From Isoetes taiwanensis (Eukaryota > Streptophyta > Lycopodiopsida > Isoetales > Isoetaceae), in assembly GCA_021234155.1 (NCBI GenBank), contig JAJEKV010000067.1:2524091-2588090 (forward strand): DNA of 64,000 bases, in the 5' to 3' direction. The position numbers and the translations under genes were made by a program. The notes beneath the pieces are model-generated. The model saw only the letters and a program-made list of their open reading frames with translations, searched no databases and had not been told where the DNA came from. Numbering within the stretch: position 1 is the stretch's first letter; each line of letters begins with the position of its first letter. This document shows positions 47,679 to 59,569 of the stretch, piece by piece.

Positions 47679-49292
47679 TGTGACGTCCTAGGGAAATATA
47701 CGCCAGAAATACGTATATTTCTAGGTCTGTCACTATACAAATCTACCTTCATAGCCTTGTATACCATAGATTAGGGCATAGGGTGCATGACTAAGTTATT
47801 CATATAACTTAGCCAGCCTTAGCTTAAGACCATTTTCCACGTGGCCTTAATCTATTGGGCACCCGCCACACGAAACCACCCTATTGGAGACACGTGGCAG
47901 ATGACATCAACCCTAACCTATAAATGGCCAAACCCTAATCCTAGGTCATTTTTCTGGCTCCAACAATCTGGGAACACTTTTCGCACTCGAAACTCTGTTT
48001 CGAGAACCGTTTGCTGTGGCATAGTACAGCACAGCAGCCCCCAGAGCGTGTGCGCGTCAGTAGGAGTGGGAGCTACTTCGACCACCTTGAAGACCATGTA
48101 GACACCAGGAGTAGGAGGGAGTTCCTTAGGAGCAGGTATTTGGATTAGAGTTCTTTGTAGATCATCTGGGAGTTAGGACTCCAGATGAGTTAGAAAGTGT
48201 CTCTAGTAGAGCCTTCCTAGAACCCTCAGTCTAGATCTTGAACCCTAATCAATGAACCCTAACTATAAGTTACATGTATATGATTAGGTTTAGATGTTAT
48301 TCTCATTATTATCATATTATGTGGATAAGTGATGTTGGTTGATCATGTTTGCTTGTATTCAGAAGGGGGGTAGAGACCTAGTAGCCATTACTTAGTGATG
48401 CTCCTAGTTAGACCCCTTTAGTTCCTATTATTATGCTGCCTGTGCATAGGAACCCACCGGGCTACGGGGGCTATGATATGACTCAGCACCAGATAACGGG
48501 GCTAGAGGTGAAGCAAAGGGAGGGTCCCTACTGAGCGCGGCTACTAGGGACCCCATAGCGGGTAGGCCTATAGCCGGTCACTTCGAGTGGGCAGGGTATG
48601 AGTCCGACACCTCCTGGGACAATGGTATCGCCCTGCCTCTCAAGAGCTGCAGGTGACGGCCTAGCTCTTATTTTGGGGGGTTATGTCGGGTAAGAATCGT
48701 GCGTCGCCATGATTTTCTAGCCGCCTGTGGAATCTCTAGACCTCGGGAAGGGGAGACGGAACCCTTCCTGCCTCGTCGAACTGGGGAGATGCAACCCAGA
48801 GCAATCTTGATGGGTGATACCATGAGATTGCGTATCCAGAAGGCTAGAGTCGCACCAGAGCCTGATCTAGCCCATCTGCAAAGTATGCGCAGGAGGGGCA
48901 GATGGAGTGATCAATCCTAGCCATTGTTTATAGTCAGCCCCACTATTGTTAGGGGTCGGTCTGCTCTATCTTGTGGCCTAGCCGTTGATCTACCTCCCCA
49001 TCAGTCCGGGCTTTGGGTAGCAACTCTCATGTTTTATGGCATATGTTTATCTCTATGGTATCTATACGCTTCGAGGTAGTTCGATGTATTGTTGTTGCTA
49101 GTTTAGACATTGTTTATGCTTTCGCTGTTATAGGAGCCCATAGGGGAAGGGCGCGCAAGACACCTTCCCATCCCCTTCCCGCACTAGGGATACCCTGTAG
49201 TGCGGGGAGGGCCCGTGTGGTCGAAGGACCGGATGGGGGATTTCCTACGGAGTGTATGGCGGGGCACCGTATATTTTGTAGGGAGCGTCACA
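47679..49292 (+). mobile_element. 5' LTR (plus strand) of a chromovirus
   Basis: Begins TGTGACGTCC and ends AGCGTCACA, so it has TG...CA ends with inverted TGTGACG/CGTCACA, 1,614 bp. One base after its end is a Met-tRNA primer binding site. It is an imperfect inverse of 49331-50978. The left-flank target-site duplication cannot be checked because the partner LTR is missing. Confidence 0.88.
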
Positions 49293-49293
49293 A

Positions 49294-49305
49294 TGGTATC
49301 AGAGC
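49294..49305 (+). promoter_or_regulatory. Primer binding site (initiator Met tRNA)
   Basis: TGGTATCAGAGC, complementary to the 3' end of plant initiator tRNA-Met, starting 1 nt after the LTR end. This is the typical arrangement for Ty3/gypsy and copia elements and fixes the orientation of the left LTR. Confidence 0.92.
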
Positions 49306-49330
49306 CATGTTCTTGGTTGACCAAGAACTA

Positions 49331-50978
49331 TGTGACGTTCCCTACAAAATATACGATGCCCTGTCGTACACTCCGTAGGAAATCCCCCATTCGGTCCTTC
49401 GACCACACGGGCCCTCCGTCTATCCCGCACTCTAGGGTATCCCTAGTGCAGGAAGGGGACACGAAGGTGTCTTGCGCGCCCTTCCCCTATGGGCTCCTAT
49501 CGCGGCGGAAGCATAAACAACGTCAGAACTAGCAATAATAATACATCGAACTACCTCGAAGGGTAGCATATCCATACATCCATAGATACAATAGAGATAA
49601 ACACATGCTGTAAAATATGAGAACAACTACCCAAGGCTCAGACTCATGGGGAGGTAGACTGACGGCTAGGCCTCAAGATAGAGCAGACCGAGTCATAACA
49701 ATAGTGGGGCTGGCAATAGACAATGGCTAGGGTTGACCACTCCATCCGCCCCTCCTGTGCATACTTTGCAGATGGGCTAGATCGGGCTCTGACATGACTC
49801 TAGCCTTCCGGATATGCAATCTCATGGTATCACCCATCGAGACTACTCCAGGTTGCATCTCCCCGGTCCGTCGAGGCAGGAAGGGTTGCATCTCCCCTTC
49901 CTGGAATCTAGAGGTTCCACGGGCAGCTAGAGAATCATGGCGACATATGATTCTTCCCTGACTTAACCCCCCAAAACAAGAGCCAGGCCATCACCTGCAG
50001 CTCTTGAGAGGCAGGGTGACACCATTGCCCCAGGAGGTGTCGGGCCCATGCCCGTCCCACACGAAGTGACCAGCCATAAGCCTAGCCCGCTATGGGGTCC
50101 CCAGTAGTTGCACTCAGCAGGGACCCTCCCTCCGTCTCGCCTCTAGCCCCGTTATGTAGTGCTGAGTCATATCATAGTCCCCGTAGCCCGGTGGGTTCCT
50201 ATGCACAGGCCGCATAATAATAGGAACTAAAGGGTCTAAACTAGGAGCATCACTAAGTAATGGCTACTAGGTCTCTACCCCCCTTCCCAATACAAGAGGA
50301 GTAAACATGATCAACCAACATCACATATCCACATAACATGATAATAATGAGAATTACATCTAAACCTAATCATATACATCTAACTTACAGTTAGGGTTTA
50401 TTGATTAGGGTTCAAGATCTAGACTGAGGGTTCTAAGAAGGCTTTACTAGAGACACGAAATGCTAACTCATCTAGAGTCCTAAGTTCCAGATGATCTACA
50501 AAGGACTCTAACCCAAATACCTGCTCCTGAGGAACTCCCTCCTGCTCCTGGTGTCTCCATGGTCTTCAAGGTGGTTGAAGTAGCTCCCACTCCTATTGAC
50601 GCGCACACGCTCCAGGGGCTGCTGTGCTAGACTATGCCACAGCAAACGGTTCTCGAAACGGAGTTTCGGGCGCGAAGAAGGTTCCCAGACTGCTGGAGCC
50701 AGAAAAGAGGCCTAGGGTTAGGGTTTAGGCCTTTATAGGTTAGGGTTCACATGTTATGCCACGTGGCTCCAATAGGGTAAGTCCGTGTGGCGGATGCCCA
50801 ATAAGTTCAAGCCACGTGGAAAATGGTCTTAACCTAAGGTTGGCTAAGTTATATGAATAACTTAGTCATGCCTCCTAGTGCCACAATGTGTGGTAGACAA
50901 GGCTATGAAGATAGACTTGTATAGTGACGGACCTGGAAATATACGTATTTATGGCATATATTTCCATGGAATGTCACA
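49331..50978 (-). mobile_element. 3' LTR (minus strand) of a chromovirus
   Basis: Inverted relative to the left LTR, 1,648 bp. On the minus strand it starts TGTGACATTCC and ends AACGTCACA. By eye it is roughly 85% identical to 47679-49292. A polypurine tract (AAGGGGGGAGAA on the minus strand) lies immediately upstream, so this is a 3' LTR whose coding body extends to higher coordinates. Its outer end abuts 38 bp that include the other LTR's primer site. Confidence 0.88.
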
Positions 50979-50990
50979 TTCTCCCCCCTT
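50979..50990 (-). promoter_or_regulatory. Polypurine tract
   Basis: Minus-strand AAGGGGGGAGAA directly adjoins the TGTGACA start of the 3' LTR. It primes plus-strand DNA synthesis in LTR elements. Confidence 0.85.
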
Positions 50991-51909
50991 AGGATAATGC
51001 TGTCCTCAGCATTACGCTAAGGTGACGAACCTGCAATAGCCCTGCAAAAACTCACAACAAGAATATAGGAACTTAACTCTATTGAAAAGATCAAATTATA
51101 AGGCTATGTTTATAGGTTATACAAAATTATATAGCTATAACGACTATTATTATAAAAGTATACACAAATGATATTATTACAACAAATTTAGGAGTTCATA
51201 GTTAAGTCTAAAATCTATGGCTCCTGTCTTCTCGTAAGGTGCTCCCTCCTCCATGCTTCCCTTCACCGGCCTGCACAAGTAGCACATTGCATTATTTAAG
51301 TTAATAAATTTGTGGTTTTAGGGGACCACCCCCCTAATTACCTCCTTGAGCCGAACTACTAGCTCAAGGTTACCCTACTACCTTGCACTCGATCGTGGCC
51401 CCATAAGGATTTGAGCTTAAGGACCATTTAAGATGATCCTATCATTGCCCATGATTGGCTACCTTGTACACAATCGCCTTGATCGAGTACACCTGCAATG
51501 CCTCATGCCCCTGAGGGTTTAAGCTAGGGAACGTCTCACGATCCCATCATCGCGCATGATCACTCATACCTCACCATGACCCCCCTATAGTCAGGTGCGC
51601 GTGCCCTGCATCGTGGAATAGAGATCATCTGAATGATGGTCTCATCATCGCCACCATGCCACTCTTCCTCTCATATGACCCTTCTGGTCATGCGCACTCT
51701 TGGTGCGTGGTGGCCTAGAGAATGCCTTTAGAGTGTATCTCATCATCGCCCATCATGCTGTCTTTCTCTCACATGACTCTCCTGGTCATGCACATCCTCG
51801 GTGCGTGTTGGGCTAGAGAATGCCTTTAGAGCGTATCTCATCATCGCCTACACTTCCAAGACTTTGGCATATGCACTCTACTAGCCCGAATGCATATGCC
51901 TTACTAGAG

Positions 51910-52860
51910 CTATACTAAGACGTACAGCTTAGCTAAACACCTGGCAAGTCGGCGTCGACCAGCTCGGAGATGACTCGACCAAGGAACTCCTTGATAAAGT
52001 CCAGGTATTGCTTCTCGAGATCCTGCTTCAATATCCATTGCGTCTTCCACAGGCAAGTGCTTCCACTTGACCAAATATTGGAGGAATTGAGACCTTCTTG
52101 TCTTCTTGAATACCTTGTCGAGAATTAACTCGGGCACTATTTCAATTGTTCCTCCGTCATCTCCAACAAAGTTGGAGTTTCCAAAACCTCCTCTGGGTTT
52201 GGAGTATGCCTCTTCAATAGGCTCACATAAAAGACCTTGTGGACTTTAAGGTGGGTAGGTAAGTCGAGATTGTAGGCTTGGCTCCCTACTCGCTCCAAAA
52301 TCTTGAAGGGTCCCACCCACCTTGGAGCAAGCTACCTACAATTGCCGATGCGAAGCCTCCCTTGCTTGACCTTTACTTGAGCCAAACTTTATCTCCCAGA
52401 ACAAACTCTTGAGGGGTTTTATGTCTATCTGCTAGACTCTTCTGATGTGCCACAAGCTACTGCATGTCTGCTGTAGTTGCTGCAAAACTTCCACCTTGGA
52501 CCTAAATTATACCACATAACTGGGGTCAAGCATTAATAACTGTAACTGATCATAGAGGAGACATCTTCAATGACTCTTGCTTCATATTATTGTATGTAAC
52601 CCGACCAGATGGATGTAATCGGCCCATTTGGCTTGCTTGTTCCAACATAATTTCTCAACGTGTGTCCAAAGTTTTGTTGGTGCGCTCCATTTGCCCATTG
52701 ACTACGAATGAAAAGCAAAACTCATCCACAAACTGGTGTAGATCGTGTTGAAGAAGTCTTGCTAAAAGCCATTGAAGAACTTCGGATCTCTATCGGTGTT
52801 GATCGCCCTGTGTATTCCATGCAGCCTAGAAAAAAGCTCTTATGTAGACAACACGGCTAG
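51910..52860 (-). pseudogene. Integrase C-terminus with chromodomain
   Basis: The most downstream part reads PELILDKVFKKTRRSQFLQY then LVKWKHLPVEDA, a clear retroelement chromodomain (aromatic and WKHLP positions kept), thought to direct integration to heterochromatin. Upstream in broken frames are ADRHKTPQEFVLGDKVWLK, a DLPTHLKVHKVF-like segment, and the integrase core pieces DRDPKFF and MGKWSAPTK (degraded GQxERTNK). The frames shift several times. Confidence 0.78.
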
Positions 52861-53199
52861 ATTCAAAGTTATGCCTGTGGTGTAATGTGGCAAGAATGTG
52901 CCCTTTTTTATAACTTATCTACCACCACTATCGAGACGTCAAAACTCCACTATGAAAACCAATGTTAATGACTTTCCACTTGGCATCTGGCACCGCCCAA
53001 GGTTCCAAAACTCCTGGAATTCGAAGTTCTTCTGCTTTGTCTGCTGACACAACTGATATTCTTGGATATACCTGACTATATGCTTCTTCATGTCCGGTAG
53101 AAGTAGCTACTTCTAATCTTGAAGTAAGCCTTTATAGATTCTGCATGGCCGGAAGTAGGGCTATTATGCGTGTCATGGAAGATTTTCCTTACTCCAGAT

Positions 53200-53990
53200 G
53201 CTTTAAGTACACATAGTTGTTCTTTGATATTAAAGATTGCCTTTCTTTTTAAAATGTTTGAAGGTTTCTCTTTCTTAATCCGTCCTTGCGCTCTTGCACA
53301 GACTAGCCCATATGTGCTTGAACTCTAAGTTAGAGGGGATGGCTTCTTCTATCTTCTTACCGAATTCTCTTGCCGAAGTGGATAGCATTGCAAAATGATG
53401 CTTCAAAAGCTTGCCAATAAGTGGCGATATCTTAGCATCTCCACGGCTTTCCTCAAATGGACTGCATGCTCCTCCATGATTTAATGTAGATCACGATGTC
53501 GTCGAAGAAAGAATTGATGACGAACTCATCCAATAAATCTTCGAAGATGTCGTTCCTCAAGTGCATAAAAGTCGGTGGAGCATTCGATAGACTCATGGGC
53601 ATTACTGTGAACTCCTAGTGCCCATACTGTGTTCTGAAGGAGTCTTATAAATATCTCCCCCCTTCATCCTTATTTGATGGTTGCCCGACCTTAAGTCGAT
53701 TTTGTAGAAGAATCTTGCTCCTTGGGGCTGATCCATTATGTCGTTTGCTTGTTGAGCTGCCAATGGTTGATATACATCTTTAGACTTCCATCCTGGCCGA
53801 AAGGATCTCCAAGTCGATCAACTCTTACAACTGCTTCTCGAGCTCTACTAGCTCGGAAGTGCTCATTGTATAGAGAGCTTTATTGGTTGGCTGTGCATCT
53901 GGTGCAAGAATAATTTCAGACTCTACGCCTCTATAAGGCAAAAACTCTCTTCATCACGAGGTATATCATGGGACTTCTTGATTATCTTAG
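53200..53990 (-). pseudogene. Reverse transcriptase fragment of the chromovirus
   Basis: Reading downward are a PTNKALYTMSTSELVELEKQ segment (RT entry, usually PYRMAPxELxELKxQL), ARFFYKIDLRSGNHQIRMKG (usually SKIDLRSGYHQIRM), VMPMSLSNAPPTFMHL (usually MPFGLTNAPATF), and FFDDIVIYIK holding the catalytic Asp pair. Frameshifts occur between blocks. The upper end is cut by the CACTA insertion at 53993. Confidence 0.8.
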
Positions 53991-53999
53991 CACACTACT

Positions 54000-54310
54000 A
54001 CAGAATAAGCAGTTTGCGACGTCGTTTGCAACGTCTTAGCGATGTAACGAGGACATCAAACGTCGCATGCGCACGCTTTAATAACATAACATTTTCCGCT
54101 CATCGCAAATGACGTCGTCGTGCTGCGACGTCACGTCGCATGTGCGACGCCATGATGCATATGCAATGTATTAGCGATGTCATGGACGTCCCAAATATGC
54201 ACAAAATATGTCCTTATGCATATGCAATGTATTAGCGATGTCATGGACGTCCCAAATATGCACAAAATATGTCCTTATGATGTTTTACAGACGTCGCTCA
54301 TATGTTGCTA
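54000..54310. repeat. CACTA-2 left subterminal repeats
   Basis: About ten copies of GACGTC/TGCGACGT-type motifs. A perfect 61-bp tandem duplication lies at 54157-54217 and 54218-54278 (unit gcatatgcaatgtattagcg onward). These would be transposase-binding sites by analogy with En/Spm. Confidence 0.75.
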
Positions 54311-54344
54311 AGACGTACATATATGTGCGCCCAAATGTTTTTTC

Positions 54345-54410
54345 GTAGACTTGAACCCGTAACCTCTGGCTAACAAACTTGAGGCCTTACCAACACCTCA
54401 ATAACTCATA
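54345..54410 (-). repeat. tRNA-derived SINE fragment
   Basis: The minus strand has a Pol III A-box-like TTGGTAAGGCC and a B-box GGGTTCAAGTCT about 25 nt further on, within a tRNA-like head. It lies inside CACTA-2. No tail or target duplication was determined. Confidence 0.5.
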
Positions 54411-54419
54411 CTAGTTAGG

Positions 54420-56225
54420 GTGCCCAGCGTTGCTGGGCATAGTTTGAAAACCTATAAATAATAATTCAGCAATGAGAAAGCTACTTTTCGTATTTATTTT
54501 CCATGTGTTCAAAACTTTAATAATAAGGGCCTTTTCTGACGTTCATTCAAGTGATAATCTCTCTATATAATCCATTGTACAGTGTCTGCCATTAACCTAC
54601 TTTTTATATTTATTTTCGTGTGTTCAAAACTTTAATCATAATGGCCTTTTGGGATACAATCCATTGTACAGTCTTTGCCACTCATGGGGAAAGCCAAGCC
54701 AAAAAACCAACCACCGCCACTCTTTTGTACCTTGCAAAATAACCAACGACGGAGTTGGTTATGGCATTGGGGAAGAACATCCTAGAGATGGCAGGCGGCC
54801 TTCTAGCTTCTAGCTCAATACCCATGGCCCGTTGTACCTGTTGTACCCTAACCTTCTTGGCCCTCACTGTTGGACCCCATTGATTGCTAAGAAATATTTA
54901 TAAGCCAATACAAAGTTTCCATGTGTAAATGGTATAATAAAATGCTTATTTAAAACGTTTTTTTTCAAATTGTCCTATATTTCAAAGCATAACATTATAG
55001 TTTTAAACTTGTATATAGAACTTCCTTAGAATCGTGAAGATTGTAGTTCTAAAATTGTGTGTAGAACTTCCTAAGGATTGTGGATCGAAAAGCATGAATG
55101 GAGACATATGCATTAGGATATTACTGTCAAAAATCATTTATTGAGCAAAATATATAAACATTATCAATAAAAGAAGCAGAATAACAATGGTAGTCTTGTT
55201 AAAACGCGAGGGATCCATAGGAACAGTAACCATAGAAATTATGAAAATGCTCATGCATGTAATGTGCTGCTCCATTCACACTTACAAAATCTATTACCTA
55301 TCTCAAGATGTTTTGACAAACGAAATGCCTAGACAAAATAGTTTTCGTGTTAATTTCACTTTGCTAATAGCAAATCTTATCTTTCCACATGCAAACATCA
55401 CAATTTTAACAGGGGAAATCTCAACATGAAAGGGCGTTAGGGAAACCTGTTACCAATGATCTTAGCCATACTTTCTCAATGCTTTAGTCTGTTTAAACTC
55501 GATCTTTTATAGGACTGATCCCAGCGAATCTCACCATAGCCCCTTCTTCAATCCGCTATCGTTCATCCGGCAAGCCCTAGCCACAAATCACACGACCTTT
55601 TACATCATAAAACACTAATTCCCGCACCCTATTTTGCCCATGATTCCAAATCCGGATCCCGGGTTAAAAGAGTGCCTCTTAGCCATACTTTCTCAATGCT
55701 TTTAGGCGTTTAAACCGAGCATCTTCCTCTAGCCCACAATAGAGTTAACAATAAGCTTTGCAAACTAAGTTATAAAATGCGTTTTGTGCGAGGAAGATGG
55801 ATGCAAATATGTGAGACCATGTAAGAAGAGATGGATCGGGATCTTCTTAAAACGACATCCAATGAAAATCAAGGATGTAATTTTTACCTCAACTTTTCAT
55901 CCAGGCTCTTTTTGTCAGGTTTGCATCATCTCTTACCATGCTGCATGGCAATACTACAATAAGTTTTCCCAGCACCCTTAGTATACAAATAAAGTAGTTT
56001 CCAATATATCTAAGAGAGTTTGCTCTCGACGCATCCTTGAAAATTTGGCATTATCTACATGTATTTGCAATAAGCAAACTTTATCAGCTGGATACCCCAA
56101 GATTGAAGCAAAAGCATTCACACTGCAAAGATCAAATATACAGATATAAAGAGCTTGGTAACTAAAGGAGTGGAGGCAAGGCTCCAAGTTGGAAAGAAGC
56201 ATGGCAGTTCAGGAGTCTTTTCTGC
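54420..56225. other. CACTA-2 interior; weak minus-strand exon-like segment
   Basis: Mostly non-coding. On the minus strand 56110-55978 reads VNAFASILGYPADKVCLLQI then DNAKFSRMRREQTLLDILET, which looks like an exon of a host gene that may have been captured. The family is not recognised. Confidence 0.35.
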
Positions 56226-56227
56226 AG

Positions 56228-57089
56228 GAAGTTGGGAATCTGTCAGTGTCTCTACGTGCACATGAATTGCTCAAGTACTTAGAGGAAAGGGCAATGAAGA
56301 ATGCAATAATCAAAAGCCACCACAACATTTACAGTTACTTCCCATCCATCCATAAATAAAATGAAGAAACCATATTGCATGTTTACATATATTGCATGTT
56401 TACAAAGGAATCTTTGCATCGCACATCTTTGTTGTTGCCCGATGGCGCCCGAACATAAAAATCCCTCGCTTTTAAATGCATCATAAGATATCGAAAGCAA
56501 CTACAAAAGCCTTTTGCAAAGTGTAAACAACCAAGGCAAGAGGGAAACTTGGGAGAAGCACTCGACACGGGAAGTCGAAAGAGTAGAGTAAGGCACTTGA
56601 GATCCGAGACCGCCAAAGGTGTGGCATAACTACATGAAGATTGCTCAAAGAACATTTTGCGGGAAGTTGGGAATCATCCGATGTGTCTCTACGTGCACAT
56701 GAATTGCTCAAGTACTTAGAGGAAAGGGCAATGAAGAATGCAATAATCAAAAGCCACCACAACATTTACGATTTACTTCCCATCCATCTCCATAAATAAA
56801 ATGAAGAAACCATATTGCATGTTTACATATATTGCATGTTTACAAAGGAATCTTGCATCGCAATCTTGTTGTTGCCGATGGCGCCAACATAAAAAATCCC
56901 CGCTTTTAAATGCATCATAAGATATCGAAAGCAACTACAAAAGCCTTTTGCGGTGTAAACAACCAAGGCAAGAGGGAAACTTGGGAGAAGCACTTTCGAC
57001 ACAGGAAGCCGAGAAGAGTAGAGTAAGGCACTTGAGATCCGAGGCGCCAAAGGTGTGGCATAACTACATGAAGATTGCTCAAAAGAACA
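56228..57089. repeat. ~430-bp tandem duplication
   Basis: Units 56228-56661 and 56662-57089 are collinear over their whole length. They differ mainly by 1-3 bp indels (gttgttgcccgatggcgccc against gttgttgccgatggcgcc) rather than substitutions. Confidence 0.88.
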
Positions 57090-57749
57090 CCCTTAGCTTG
57101 GATGTCAATCTCATTTCGCCCTTCTAACACGATGATCCGGGTTATGATATTTTGGATTTTTGCATCGCATCCACAATGACGAAACCAGCTTCGGAAGATA
57201 TTACTTCCCACCGGTGGATGCATAAAAGCTACACACGAACTAAAAGCATCGGGACTTTCTCTATCTCTCTTATTCTTCCTCTATCGGTTCACGTCCAATC
57301 TCAAGGTTTACGGTATGCCAAAATACCAAAGGCAACAATGCAGATCTCTTATAGGATGGTCCCAAATGAATCTCATTCGGTGTCAACTCTTGTGCTTGAT
57401 CATCTCGTCCGGAAGAGCAAGGATGCAAGACGTCATTGATGGAATCAAACAAAGCAGCTGAAAGGGATGTTTAGCTATTGAAATCATTTGGAGCGAAACC
57501 CACGCCTCGCTAGCATGCATATATACTCAGGGTTCACAGCCATAGCCATAGACATAAGGCATCCGCTGTAAGCAGGCATCTTTGCTCGATCCGCGACCTC
57601 CCCAACCCTATCGACCCACAAAATCAAGGACCGTCCAAAATTTTAAGTGAAATCTGGGCCGTTGAAAGTTTTAGGGTTTTATGCACGCCATACACTAAAA
57701 CTTTATAATAAAGGATTTGTATTTATTCCGTTTTTATCCTTTAAGTCGC

Positions 57750-58093
57750 AAGAGACATTGTAGTTGCGATGTTTCACATTGTAATGACGTTGCACTTGCG
57801 ACGTGATACGTCGCTAGTGCAGCATGGTACATAGTAGGCCATTGCGACGTCTGCCTAGACGTTCCAACTGTGACGTTTGACGTTCTACATGAGACGACGT
57901 CTGAATTTTGTGCAACGTCGTAGGAACGCGTACTCGATTTTTGCCATTGCAATCTGACTAGACGTTCCAACTGCGCCGTGGGACGTTTTATCTGCGACGT
58001 CGATTAAATTTTGTGCGATGTCATAGGAACGTACGCGATTTTTGCGACGTGGACATTTCATATACGTCGCAAAAAACCCATTCTCTTGTAGTG
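57750..58093. repeat. CACTA-2 right subterminal repeats
   Basis: About twelve copies of gcgacgt, acgtcgca and gacgttc motifs in alternating orientation, matching the left zone. Confidence 0.75.
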
Positions 58094-58096
58094 GCA

Positions 58097-58960
58097 ATTA
58101 GCAGAGACAACTGTTCCAAAGTAGCATCTTCGTTCTTACTGTTGTGGTGCGGCTCTATTGGAATTTGGCCCATGGCGGACCTTCTTCGGGGAGTCGGATC
58201 GAGGTGATGGAGGCTTGCTTTTCGACCCTGGTCGGCTGCCTTTGACAGACTCTGGTACTCTACTTACAATATCAGTAATTATGTTGGATCCATCGGCGGA
58301 GATAAATCTTGCATGCTGCCTTCTTCTTCTCGTACTCACTATCTTGCTTCAGTATAAATAGCTTCTTGCTGATCCTGCCCTCCTTGGACTGCATTGGATA
58401 TGGTTGTCGAGCGTCCTCCTCCTCTTCTTCTTTAGCCTCTTGCTCCCCTCTCTTGTTGGTGTGGTCCTTTCTCCTCGGGCTCATCCTCCTCCGGCTCGTC
58501 CGGTTGTGGTTCTCTGACAACCACGCTCCCCTTATGCCAATCTTCACACATCTTTGTTTCGCTTCTCCCTTGCGTACGTCTCTTCCTTGCCTACGACTCT
58601 TCCTCCCTTTTCTTCTGCATCCCTGGCTACCCTTGCTGTTGTTCTTACTGTTGGGATTGCTCCTGCTGCCGGGGTTGCTCCGACGGCTTGCTGCTCACGT
58701 ACTCGTTTTGGTGTTAGGGTTGCTCTGTTGCGAGGGTTGCTCCCTCTTTGCCAGCTCTGCACCTACTCTTACGGGTTTTGGGGTTGCCCCTCTTTTGCCG
58801 AGGTTACTCTTCTTTGCTTGCTCCTCACACCGTCTTCACATTGTTGGGGTTGCTCCTGTTGTCGAGGTTGCTCTTGCTACTTGCTCCTCTGTCTGCAGAA
58901 GCGGACGCCACGATCTCAATTTTCCCTGAGCCTTGCGATCATTCACCTGAAGTGCTAAGT
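58097..58960 (-). pseudogene. Chromovirus Gag-region remnant
   Basis: Minus-strand frames are highly charged and Gln/Ser/Asn-rich (MSPRRKDHTNKRGEQEAKEE; KLFILKQDSEYEKKKAAC). They include a degenerate minisatellite, GGAGCAACCCC on the minus strand, at 58620-58890. Position upstream of RT and across the CACTA insertion makes Gag or the Gag-protease linker the likely origin; no knuckle or protease motif is seen. Confidence 0.45.
58620..58890. repeat. GGGGTTGCTCC minisatellite
   Basis: About nine degenerate copies of a 25-35 bp unit with a ggggttgctcc core. Confidence 0.65.
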
Positions 58961-58964
58961 CGTT

Positions 58965-59566
58965 GCATTAGGGCGGATTTGGAGTCTCAAAATGACCTCG
59001 TAAGAAAAATTCCATGTCATGTTTTCTCTTGCTTATTAATTGTACTTTCCTTCTCTTTAATCGCAATAAATACTCAAAAAGTAACTTCATCAATTAGTTT
59101 TTGGGCCATAACTTTTGATTCATAGCTTCAAATCACAAGATTTTTGTTGCATTGGATGCGGAATCAAAAGATCTATCCAACAGTATGTGGGTTGAATATA
59201 TTTTAATCTAATTTAGATGACCAAAAGTAAAAAAAAACGAGAAAAAACCTGGTTTTTTGCATTTTTTTAGTCTTTCCTTTTATCAAAAGCATATCAAGGC
59301 TACACTCATTGGAAAGATCTCGCCATTGGGCTATCCAACGCAACAAACGGCGTGCAATTTAGACATCACAATCACAAGTTATAGCCGAAAAACGATACAT
59401 TTGAGTTAAAAAGTGCAATTATTACAGTACTATTTATTGCAAAAGTGCCACGTAATACTGATTTTCATTTTGAATCCCTCTCTTTCATTGGCTTGAAGGT
59501 ACTATGACGTGGATATTAGAAATTAAAGTTAAGGGCCATTTTGAGACCCCAAATCCGCCCTAATGC
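58965..59566. mobile_element. ~600-bp MITE with 33-bp TIRs
   Basis: The left end gcattagggcggatttgg with gtctcaaaatgacc and the right end, inverse, gcattagggcggatttgg with gtctcaaaatggcc form about 33-bp TIRs with two mismatches. The interior is AT-rich and non-coding. The target duplication is not resolved. Confidence 0.8.
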
Positions 59567-59569
59567 TCC

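Larger units (their letters stand above)
53993..58093. mobile_element. 4.1-kb non-autonomous CACTA element
   Basis: The left terminus is CACTACTACAGAATAAGC and the right, read inward, CACTACAAGAGAATGGG. A GCA duplication flanks it (53990-53992 and 58094-58096). Both subterminal zones are dense in GACGTCGCA/TGCGACGT motifs. No TNPD-like exon is visible, so it must be mobilised in trans. It interrupts the chromovirus upstream of RT. Its motif set differs from the 23-35 kb CACTA, so it belongs to a separate family. Confidence 0.88.
50979..58964 (-). mobile_element. Chromovirus (Ty3/gypsy) internal region, split by a CACTA element
   Basis: Minus-strand order from high to low coordinates: Gag-like charged region (58960-58097), CACTA insertion (58093-53993), RT (53970-53430), RNase H/linker, integrase (about 53000-52250), chromodomain (52140-51910), polypurine tract and 3' LTR. 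The chromodomain at the C-terminus of integrase defines the chromovirus clade. Many frameshifts show it is dead. The 5' LTR is absent from the window; the sequence is cut at about 58964 by another TIR element. Confidence 0.82.

Noticed and set aside
58309-58929. 206-codon plus-strand frame, very Leu/Ser/Cys rich
   Set aside because: It is the reverse of the charged Gag-like region and its minisatellite; the composition is an artefact.
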